From NCBI GenBank assembly GCA_002343445.1, contig DDSP01000012.1, forward strand, positions 1 to 47,749: DNA of 47,749 nt, written 5' to 3'. The notes under the pieces are model-generated. The model searched no databases. It saw only the letters and a list, made by a program, of their open reading frames with translations, and was not told where the DNA came from. Both the position numbers and the translations under genes were made by a program. Position 1 is the stretch's first letter, and each line of letters starts with the position of its first letter. Of this stretch, positions 41,688-47,749 are shown one piece after another. The DNA comes from Chthonomonas sp. UBA2387. GTDB lineage: Bacteria; Armatimonadota; Fimbriimonadia; Fimbriimonadales; Fimbriimonadaceae.

Positions 41688-41776
41688 GTAACTTGCCAGA
41701 GAACGTCCTCTGAACAGCCTGATTCTGGAACAACTCGATGAGGAACTGCCCGATTCCTGCGTAACTTGCAGAGGAA
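41688..41776. repeat. Imperfect direct repeat between two minus-strand genes
   Basis: GTAACTTGC followed by an AGAG-containing stretch occurs at 41688 and again at 41761, 73 bp apart, in the 118-bp gap. It may be a remnant of a short duplication. No function is apparent. Confidence 0.35.
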
Positions 41777-41787
41777 CTCGCGCGAGG

Positions 41788-42840
41788 TCACCAGATGTCG
41801 CCCACGGTGAACCCTTCTGGGAACGGGTCGGTGGGGTCGAGCACGTAGCTCGCGAAGCCCGTGATCCATGCGCTCCCCGTGATCGTGGGGACCACACCGC
41901 GGTACGGCCCGATGGGAACCTCTTCAAGCAAGCGTCCAACAAACCTCGTGCCGAGCACACTCTCGTGGACGAAGTCCTCGTTCAGGCCGAGCAATCCCCG
42001 GGCGTGCAAGGTCGCCATCCGCGCCGAAGTCCCCGTGCCGCAGGGCGAGCGGTCCAAGACACCGGTCCAGGTGGACGGGCGATCCCAGTCGAACTCGCCG
42101 GTCGAGACGATCACTCCATTGCGCATGTGCGCCCCCTCGTTGTGTGGAGGGCCAGACAATTGCGCAATGGTGACCCCTTCGAAGGCCGGCTCCAAGGGAT
42201 GAACGACGGGCAGTTGCTCGCGGGCCGCCGCCTTCACCATCTCGCCAATGCGAACGATGTCCCGCCCCTCGTCGGGTGTGAGCGAAAGCCCGAATCTCGC
42301 GGCTTGGGCGATCACGTAGAACATGCCGCCATAGGCCACGTCCACTTCGACCGTTCCCAACTGCGGCACCTCGATCGAGGCGTCCAAGTGCGTGGCGAAC
42401 GCGGGCACATTGCGGAACGTCACGTGTCGAACCTTGCCGCCCTCGCACTCGGCGCGGATGCGGATCAGCCCTGCGGGCGCCTCCAGCGTGAGATCGGTCA
42501 CTGGTTCGGTCATGGGCACCATTCCGGTCTCGAGCAGCGCGGTCGCCACGCAAATCGTGTTCGTGCCTGACATGCCGAGATACTCGACGTGTTCCATGAC
42601 CACGAATCCCGCGTCCGCTTCCGGGTGCGTGGGGGGCAACACGACGTTGCAGCACAGAGCGGGATAGCCGCGCGGCTCGTTGAGCATCCGCTTGCGGATG
42701 TGGTCGGCTTGGGTGGCGAAGTGCTGCATCTTCTGAAGCATCGTCGCTCCAGGCACGTCCAGAACTCCGCCGACGATCACTCGGCCCGGCTCGCCGCAGG
42801 CGTGCAAGTCCACGGCTTGGATCATGTTGGACAGCTTCAT
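41788..42840 (-). CDS. Proline racemase superfamily protein (hydroxyproline epimerase-like, Ser/Cys type)
   Basis: The 350-aa product has the family blocks DLHACGEPGRVIVGG, MLNEPRGYPALCCNVVLPP and EYLGMSGTNTICVATALLETGM. The second catalytic block is DRSPCGTGTSARMATL. The first catalytic position is Ser91 instead of Cys, while the second is Cys267. Family work distinguishes Cys/Cys (proline racemase, 4-hydroxyproline epimerase), Cys/Thr (3-hydroxyproline dehydratase) and Ser/Cys members, the last linked to hydroxyproline epimerisation or dehydration. Substrate cannot be fixed by sequence alone, and no hydroxyproline-catabolism neighbours are present. Confidence 0.88.
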   Translation of the reverse strand: MKLSNMIQAVDLHACGEPGRVIVGGVLDVPGATMLQKMQHFATQADHIRKRMLNEPRGYPALCCNVVLPPTHPEADAGFVVMEHVEYLGMSGTNTICVATALLETGMVPMTEPVTDLTLEAPAGLIRIRAECEGGKVRHVTFRNVPAFATHLDASIEVPQLGTVEVDVAYGGMFYVIAQAARFGLSLTPDEGRDIVRIGEMVKAAAREQLPVVHPLEPAFEGVTIAQLSGPPHNEGAHMRNGVIVSTGEFDWDRPSTWTGVLDRSPCGTGTSARMATLHARGLLGLNEDFVHESVLGTRFVGRLLEEVPIGPYRGVVPTITGSAWITGFASYVLDPTDPFPEGFTVGDIW

Positions 42841-42877
42841 CGCGAACCGGATTGTGCCCGAATCGGGGTGTGAGGCC

Positions 42878-43397
42878 GGCCCAGGGTGACGATATCCTCC
42901 CCCGTCACGCAGAGGAGCCCGGCCCTAGGACCTTCCGCTCTCGGTAAGGCGGTACCTGCCGGGCGTCTCGAAGCGGACCGGGGTGATCGTCCCCTTCGAC
43001 ACCGCACCTCCCTTGGCTGTTGCGTTCGAGAAGTCAGCGGGCGCGGGCTCAGGGTGACGAAACCTCCAACCGTCACGCAGAGGAGCCCGGCCCGAGGCCT
43101 TACGCTCTTGGGAGGGCGGTATCCGCCGGGCGTCTCGAAGCGGACGGGAGGGCAGATGTCCCCTTCGACACCGCGCCGCCATCGGCCTAGGCAGACCGAA
43201 AGAAGAGGAGGGCGGGCTCAGGGTGACGAAACCTCCAACCGTCACGCAGAGGAGCCCGGCCCTAGGACCTTCCGTTCTCGGTAAGGCGGTACCTGCCGGG
43301 CGTCTCGAAGCGGACCGGGGTGATCGTCCCCTTCGACACCGCGCCGCCATCGGCCTAGGCAGACCGAAAGAAGAGGAGCGCGGGCTCAGGGTGACGG
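42878..43397. repeat. Three tandem 168-169 bp repeats plus a partial fourth
   Basis: GGCTCAGGGTGACG-like starts occur at 42878 (as GGCCC), 43046, 43215 and 43383, giving a period of 168-169 bp. Each unit contains CCGTCACGCAGAGGAGCCCGG, then GGCGTCTCGAAGCGGAC and CCCCTTCGACACCGC. Units 1 and 3 agree in the middle, where unit 2 diverges. Units 2 and 3 share the last 45 bp, where unit 1 differs. That mosaic suggests conversion or recombination between copies. Open frames across the array translate the repeat and have no protein support. No spacer/repeat alternation of a CRISPR is present. Confidence 0.85.
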
Positions 43398-43456
43398 AAG
43401 GTGGAGAAAAGCCAGCGGATCTGCGGAAGCCCCGTAACCGATCGCTGCGGTTCGCG

Positions 43457-43462
43457 TATGAT
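43457..43462 (+). promoter_or_regulatory. -10-like box upstream of the AAA ATPase
   Basis: TATGAT ends 9 nt before the ATG at 43472, compatible with a leaderless or nearly leaderless message. It follows the tandem repeats directly. Confidence 0.45.
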
Positions 43463-43471
43463 TCTGCTCTG

Positions 43472-45007
43472 ATGCAGCCAGAGGCCGAACTCGAAGTCCT
43501 GATTCGGGCGCGATACCCCATCATCTACGTCGTCTCGTACGAAGAGCAACGCGTCGAGGAAGGGATACGCGCCATTTGCGAACGACGTGGACGAACGCTC
43601 CACACGTGGTCCATCACGCGCGGCATCCGGCCCCCCGTGGACCGAGTCGCCGGCCCGGAGCGTCCCGCCAAGCTCGACCCCGAACTCGAAGTGCTGGCCC
43701 TGATGAAGGAGGCGCCCGAGTTCACCGTCTTCCTGCTCAAGGACTTCCACCCGTTTCTCAAGGACCATCGCGTCAAGCGCCTGATCCGCGACCTTTCGGA
43801 CGATCTGCTTCCCCGCAAACAGACGCTCGTGCTGGTAAGCCCCGTTATGGAGCTTCCCCCCGAGATCGAAAAGGGCGTGACGATCATGAACTGGCCCCTC
43901 ATGTCCGCTCAGGAGATCGAACCGCTGCTGGACCAGGTGGTCGCCTCGGTCGGCGAACGCAAAGAGGTCGAGACGGCGATGGAACCGGTCCAGAAGGAAC
44001 TGCTCATCAAGTCGGTCCAAGGGCTAACCAAACTCGAGATCGAAAACGTTCTGGCTCGGAGTCTGATCGAGAAGCGCAAGTTCGACCTTGAGGTGGTCTC
44101 GGCCGAGAAGAAGCAGATCGCAGCCAAATCTGGCCTGCTCGAATACTATCCGCCCCTCAACACTTTGTCCGACGTCGGCGGGCTGGAATTGCTCAAGGAG
44201 TGGCTGGACACGCGCAAGGGGTCGCTGACGGACAAGGCCCGCGACTTCGGGCTCCCCAACCCCAAGGGTCTGCTCATTTTGGGAGTCCAAGGTTGCGGCA
44301 AGTCGTTGCTGGCCAAGACGATCGCTTCGGAGTGGCGTTTGCCCTTGTTGAGGCTCGACGTCGGCCGCATCTTTGGCAGCTTGGTGGGCCAGAGCGAACA
44401 GAACATGAGGCGAGCGATCGCCATCGCCGAATCGCTGGCGCCTTGCTGCTTGTGGGCGGACGAGATCGAGAAGGCGTTCGCGGGAACCTCGGGGGCGGCT
44501 GGCGACAGCGGCACCTCGGCCCGTGTGTTCGCCACGTTCCTCACCTGGATGCAGGAGAAGACCAAGCCCGTCTTTCTCGTCGCGACGGCGAACGACATCT
44601 CCAAGCTGCCGCCAGAAATGTTGCGTAAGGGCCGCTTCGACGAGATCTTCTTCGTGGACTTGCCCGACAAGGACGAGCGGGCGGACATCTTCGCGATCCA
44701 CCTTCGCAAGCGCAAGCGCGACCCGAAGAACTTCGACCTCGCCACGTTCGCGGAGATCACCAAGGGCTACAGCGGCGCGGAAATCGAGCAGATCGTGGTC
44801 GGAGCGCTCTACCGCGCCTTTGCACGGGCCGACGAACCCGCCAAGGGCAAGCGAAAGGCCAAGGCAACGGACGTGACCGATGCCGAGATTCGCGCCGAGA
44901 TCGAGGCCGTCGTTCCGCTCAGCCGCATGATGCAGGAAGAGATCGCGTGGCTCCGCGACTGGGCCGAGAAACGCACGCGCCCAAGTTCCGATCGAAAGGG
45001 CGACTAA
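43472..45007 (+). CDS. AAA+ ATPase, Ycf46-like
   Basis: The 511-aa product begins with the Ycf46-type N-terminal domain (ELEVLIRARYPIIYVVSYEE, FLLKDFHPFL, LVLVSPVMELPPEIEKGV). A AAA+ module follows, with Walker A GVQGCGKS (271-278), Walker B CCLWADEIEK (about 325-334), a sensor region TANDISKLPPEMLRKGRFDE and the second-region KGYSGAEIEQIV. Ycf46 is a conserved cyanobacterial/plastid and bacterial protein; a role in photosynthetic carbon regulation has been reported in cyanobacteria, which is not transferable here. The open frame extends into the repeats, but homology starts at 43472. Confidence 0.88.
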   Translation: MQPEAELEVLIRARYPIIYVVSYEEQRVEEGIRAICERRGRTLHTWSITRGIRPPVDRVAGPERPAKLDPELEVLALMKEAPEFTVFLLKDFHPFLKDHRVKRLIRDLSDDLLPRKQTLVLVSPVMELPPEIEKGVTIMNWPLMSAQEIEPLLDQVVASVGERKEVETAMEPVQKELLIKSVQGLTKLEIENVLARSLIEKRKFDLEVVSAEKKQIAAKSGLLEYYPPLNTLSDVGGLELLKEWLDTRKGSLTDKARDFGLPNPKGLLILGVQGCGKSLLAKTIASEWRLPLLRLDVGRIFGSLVGQSEQNMRRAIAIAESLAPCCLWADEIEKAFAGTSGAAGDSGTSARVFATFLTWMQEKTKPVFLVATANDISKLPPEMLRKGRFDEIFFVDLPDKDERADIFAIHLRKRKRDPKNFDLATFAEITKGYSGAEIEQIVVGALYRAFARADEPAKGKRKAKATDVTDAEIRAEIEAVVPLSRMMQEEIAWLRDWAEKRTRPSSDRKGD

Positions 45008-45023
45008 TCACGCGCCAAGCATC

Positions 45024-45029
45024 TATACT
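45024..45029 (+). promoter_or_regulatory. -10-like box upstream of comEA
   Basis: TATACT ends 9 nt before the comEA ATG, with no convincing -35. Confidence 0.4.
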
Positions 45030-45038
45030 TGCGGCGAG

Positions 45039-45611
45039 ATGGCTCTGAAACCTATCCAACAGGTGGGTGTCGTGCTGGCCGCTGGTACGGCCCTGCTAGG
45101 CGCTGGCTACGTGGGTTCGCGCCAGATGCGCCAGCCCGGGGATGTCGCGTTCGCCCCGAGCGGCTACGCCAAGGTGCATGTGGCTGGCGCGGTCGAGAAA
45201 CCCGGCCTCTACGAGCTTTCAGGCGACGCGCGGGTGTCCGATGCCATTCAGGCCGCCGGCGGTGCGACGGACGACGCCGACCCTGGTCAGCTGAACCTCG
45301 CGGAACGCGTCGTGGATGGCGCGAAGATCCACGTTCCCGAGAAGGGCGAGGTCTTGCCCGCCCCCCTCGGCCAGCAACCCGAGGCTTCGGCGAGCCAGGG
45401 CAAGAAAGCCGCGCCTGGCGAGCCCGTTTCGCTCTCGACGGCCACCCAAGCCGAACTCGAGTCGGTGCCCGGCATCGGCCCCGTGACGGCCCAGCGCATC
45501 ATCCAAAGGCGTGCCGAAACCGGTGGGTTCAAGTCGGTGGACGAGTTACTCTCGGTCAAGGGCATCGGCGAGAAGAAATTGGCCCAGATGCGTGCCTTCC
45601 TGAAGCCGTAA
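45039..45611 (+). CDS. comEA: ComEA-like DNA-binding protein
   Basis: ComEA binds DNA at the cell surface or in the periplasm during transformation. The 190-aa product has a membrane anchor (about 9-24), an SLBB domain (about 44-100: KVHVAGAVEKPGLYEL, VSDAIQAAGGAT), a polar linker, and tandem helix-hairpin-helix motifs (about 129-189: SLSTATQAELESVPGIGPVTAQRII, GGFKSVDELLSVKGIGEKKL). Anchor plus SLBB plus HhH is the Gram-positive-type arrangement. No comEC is adjacent in the window. A single ComEA-type protein may also have non-competence roles. Confidence 0.88.
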   Translation: MALKPIQQVGVVLAAGTALLGAGYVGSRQMRQPGDVAFAPSGYAKVHVAGAVEKPGLYELSGDARVSDAIQAAGGATDDADPGQLNLAERVVDGAKIHVPEKGEVLPAPLGQQPEASASQGKKAAPGEPVSLSTATQAELESVPGIGPVTAQRIIQRRAETGGFKSVDELLSVKGIGEKKLAQMRAFLKP

Positions 45612-45614
45612 AAT
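45609..45614 (+). promoter_or_regulatory. -10-like box upstream of the DUF4038 gene
   Basis: TAAAAT overlaps the comEA stop codon and ends 6 nt before the ATG at 45621, again compatible with a leaderless message. Confidence 0.4.
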
Positions 45615-45620
45615 CGCGCC

Positions 45621-46898
45621 ATGCGACGGTTGCGCATCAGCCCCAACCAACGGTTCCTCCAGCACGAGGACGGCAAGCCGTTTTTCTATCTCGGCGATAC
45701 GGCTTGGGAACTCTTCCACAAGCTCGACCGAGACGAGATCCGCCACTACGCGGACAAGCGGGCTCAACAGGGCTTTACGGTCGTTCAAGCGGTTTGCCTC
45801 GCCGAACTTGGCGGCCTGAGGGTGCCGAACCGCGAAGGCCATCTACCGCTCCACGACAACGACCCTACGCGCCCGAACGAAGCCTACTTCCGATTGGTGG
45901 ACTTCGCCGTCGAGACCTTGGCCGCGCGCGGGATGTGGACCGGGATGCTCCCGACCTGGGGCGACAAGTTCTGCAAGCTGTGGGGCGAGGGGCCCGTGAT
46001 CTTCAACCCCGAGAACGCGTTCGTCTACGGCGAGTGGCTGAGCGACCGCTACGCAGAGGCACCGATCATCTGGATTCTGGGCGGCGACCGGCCCGCCACC
46101 GACGCGTTCGAAGTGGAGACCGTCCGCGCCATGGCCAAAGGAATCCGGGCTGGCAAGGGCGGCCACCACCTGATGTCCTATCACCCCAGGGGCGAGGATT
46201 CGACCACCAAGTACTGGCCCGACGAGGCGTGGCTCGACTTCCATATGCTCCAGACCGGGCACGTTGGGCCTCGCCGACTCACCGAAGAGTGGATCGCGCG
46301 CGATTACGCCCACAAGCCCACCAAGCCCGTCATGGACGCCGAGCCGCCCTACGAAGACCACCCTCGCATGAACTCGGATTGGTCCTCGTTCGACGGCTAT
46401 CACGACGATCTGGTCGTACGGCAGGCGGCGTACGGTGCCGTGTTCACGGGAGCGCACGGGCACACCTACGGCTGCCATCCCGTGTGGCAAATGCACCATG
46501 GCGGCGAACCCGTCAATCGGGCCCGGCGCACGTGGAGCGAAGCCCTCGACCTGCCGGGCGCGTGGCAAGTGGGCCACCTGCGGCGGCTGATGGAATCGCT
46601 TCCCTTCTTCTCGCGCATCCCTGCGAGCGATATCGTGCTGGATCAGCCCTCGGAACGCTTGGAACGCGCCGTCGCCACGCGAGATACCGAGGGTTCCTAC
46701 GCGATGGTCTACACCCCGGTCGCGCGACCGGTCTCGGTGGACCTCGGGTGGGCCAAGGCCCCGCTGGCGCTGTCGTGGTTCGATCCACGGTCTGGTCAAC
46801 ACGGCCCGGGCCAGCAGCTCGACGCGACGTCCCGAGCGACGCTCACGCCACCACCTACCGGACCGGATTGGGTGGCCCTCCTGAGGCCCAAGTCTTGA
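45621..46898 (+). CDS. DUF4038 glycoside hydrolase-like protein (GH140-related)
   Basis: The 425-aa product matches DUF4038 barrels: RRLRISPNQRFLQHEDGKPFFYLGDTAWEL in the first strands, GFTVVQAVCLAE, GGDRPATDAF and a C-terminal collagenase-associated beta domain (about 340-425). Characterised relatives include a GH140 apiosidase acting on pectin side chains. No signal peptide is seen. The substrate is not determined; the acidic residues in WILGGDRP and MDAEPPYEDH are candidates for catalysis. It overlaps the acetyltransferase start (TTGA). Confidence 0.85.
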   Translation: MRRLRISPNQRFLQHEDGKPFFYLGDTAWELFHKLDRDEIRHYADKRAQQGFTVVQAVCLAELGGLRVPNREGHLPLHDNDPTRPNEAYFRLVDFAVETLAARGMWTGMLPTWGDKFCKLWGEGPVIFNPENAFVYGEWLSDRYAEAPIIWILGGDRPATDAFEVETVRAMAKGIRAGKGGHHLMSYHPRGEDSTTKYWPDEAWLDFHMLQTGHVGPRRLTEEWIARDYAHKPTKPVMDAEPPYEDHPRMNSDWSSFDGYHDDLVVRQAAYGAVFTGAHGHTYGCHPVWQMHHGGEPVNRARRTWSEALDLPGAWQVGHLRRLMESLPFFSRIPASDIVLDQPSERLERAVATRDTEGSYAMVYTPVARPVSVDLGWAKAPLALSWFDPRSGQHGPGQQLDATSRATLTPPPTGPDWVALLRPKS

Positions 46899-47428
46899 CG
46901 ATTCGACCTGCCACTCCCGAAGACGCCGAGGCACTGCTGGCGATCTACGCCCACTATGTGCGCACGTCGCCGGTCTCCTTCGAGTTGGACCCGCCTTCGC
47001 TGGACGAGTTTCGGGCGCGAATCGCCAAGGCGCAATCGCGTTGGGAGTGGCTCGTGGCCGATGAAGCGGGCGAGTTGGTCGGCTACGCCTACGGCACGCA
47101 ACACCGGGAACGGCCGGCGTACCGGTTCACGGTCGAGACTTCGGCCTACGTCAAGGACGGGTGCGGCGGGCGCGGGATCGGTTCTGCGCTCTATTGGGAA
47201 CTCCTCGATCGGTTGACCCTTCGGGGTTACTGCACGGCGGTCGCCGGCATCACGCTGCCCAACGACGCCAGTGTTGCCCTGCACCGCAAGGTGGGATTCC
47301 AGACCGTGGGGGTGTTCCAGCGCATCGGCTGGAAGTTCGGCCGCTGGCACGACTCCATGTGGCTGGCGCGTCCGCTGCGCGAAGGGCCGCCGGACGAGGA
47401 CGGCTCGCGGTACCCTGCCAAGCCGTGA
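46895..47428 (+). CDS. GNAT acetyltransferase, phosphinothricin/methionine-sulfoximine type
   Basis: The 177-aa product has the PAT-like pattern: TIRPATPEDAEALLAIYAHYV, SFELDPPSLDEF, WLVADEAGELVGYAYG, then the acetyl-CoA site SAYVKDGCGGRGIGSALYWELLD and LHRKVGFQTVGVFQRIGWKFGRWHDSMWL. It would acetylate the amino group of an amino-acid analogue. The start is a TTG overlapping the upstream stop; no better codon fits before the first conserved strand. The frame is open far upstream, but only in antisense-like sequence over the DUF4038 gene. Confidence 0.9.
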   Translation: MTIRPATPEDAEALLAIYAHYVRTSPVSFELDPPSLDEFRARIAKAQSRWEWLVADEAGELVGYAYGTQHRERPAYRFTVETSAYVKDGCGGRGIGSALYWELLDRLTLRGYCTAVAGITLPNDASVALHRKVGFQTVGVFQRIGWKFGRWHDSMWLARPLREGPPDEDGSRYPAKP

Positions 47429-47749
47429 AGATCGCCCTCGCCACGTGCCTCGAACTGCCGGAACCCGACCACGACGAAGCGATCACCCTCGAGGCGTTTC
47501 GCCATGCCGGGCACGACGTGGCCATGCTCGCTTGGGACGATCCGGACGCCGATGCCACACCGTTCGACGCCGTTGTCATTCGCTCCACGTGGGATTACCC
47601 AATGCGGCCCGACGACTTCAGCGAGTGGGTCCGCCGCACCGCTCGTCAGACACTCCTCCTCAACCCGGCCGAGATGGTGCTGGAGAACCTCGACAAGCGC
47701 TACCTGAATCGGCTGGCGGCAAGCGGAATCGCCGTCGTGCCGACGCGGT
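47425..47749 (+). CDS. ATP-grasp domain protein, N-terminal part (cut by the window end)
   Basis: A GTG at 47425 overlaps the acetyltransferase stop (GTGA) and opens a frame that runs off the window. The visible 108 residues include KIALATCLELPEPDHDE, FDAVVIRSTWDYPMRPDDF, LNPAEMVLENLDKRYLNRL and VVPTR. The STWDY and NLDKRYL signatures are typical of the pre-grasp part of RimK/glutathione-synthetase-like ligases. The catalytic part lies beyond the window. Confidence 0.8.
   Translation, partial: MKIALATCLELPEPDHDEAITLEAFRHAGHDVAMLAWDDPDADATPFDAVVIRSTWDYPMRPDDFSEWVRRTARQTLLLNPAEMVLENLDKRYLNRLAASGIAVVPTR

Noticed and set aside
42886..43284. Open frame within the tandem repeats
   Set aside because: It only translates the repeat units and has no start signal or homology.
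42878..43397. CRISPR array
   Set aside because: Units are 168-169 bp and nearly contiguous, with no short repeat/unique spacer alternation and no cas genes nearby.
45029..47428. 799-codon frame ending in the acetyltransferase
   Set aside because: Only the last 177 codons have homology; the rest is an out-of-frame reading of comEA and the DUF4038 gene.

Overview
The window reads as chromosomal DNA of a GC-rich, diderm, flagellated bacterium. L-ring and P-ring flagellar genes, an LptD-type outer-membrane barrel, an LptF/LptG permease and Wzy/Wzz-type polysaccharide genes all require an outer membrane with lipopolysaccharide. A type I dockerin-like C-terminus on a beta-helix protein, GH20 and DUF4038 glycosidases and high GC together resemble Armatimonadota (Fimbriimonadia). 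That placement is inference; no rRNA or marker comparison was possible.

Layout. 1-2171: a gene-poor stretch ending at tRNA-Thr(TGT). It holds a small excisionase-type HTH gene, three related promoter/terminator units on the minus strand that look like a tandem family of about 71-nt small RNAs, and a two-ribbon-helix-helix protein. It may be the end of an island integrated at the tRNA. 2377-9089: flagellar rod/ring/hook-junction operon flgF-flgG-flgA-flgH-flgI-flgJ-flgN-flgK, in which FlgA carries an N-terminal domain resembling part of FlgG. 9109-10527: RelE-like toxin/XRE antitoxin pair with a palindrome at its promoter, then an HNH gene broken by an in-frame TGA. 10564-13457: DUF1579 gene, dxr and rseP. 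13464-16613 (-): secreted dockerin/PKD/beta-helix protein. 16805-19389: polytopic class III cyclase-like protein with a degenerate active site, coupled to lipB. 19386-22119: DUF4166 plus a membrane protein, a GH20 hexosaminidase and tRNA-Arg(TCG).

22174-36663 is one long minus-strand array, read right to left: wzz-like, wzy/waaL-like, nth, glnE, plsY, zinc-ribbon membrane protein, lptF/G-like, lptD-like, Ig-domain membrane protein, purH and a small membrane protein. Many neighbours overlap by GTGA or ATGA. It mixes envelope assembly with nitrogen, purine and DNA-repair housekeeping. glnE has no canonical start codon where its conserved N-terminus begins.

36783-42840: a large secreted protein with STN-like segments, a VOC protein, an ANTAR response regulator, an SPFH/slipin protein, an NTF2-like protein and a proline-racemase-family enzyme with a Ser/Cys active-site pair. 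42878-43397: three tandem 168-169 bp repeats. 43472-47749: a Ycf46-like AAA ATPase, ComEA, a DUF4038 glycosidase, a GNAT acetyltransferase and an ATP-grasp gene cut by the window end.

A recurring feature is a TANNNT -10-like box 6-9 nt before the start codon of several first genes, which suggests leaderless mRNAs.
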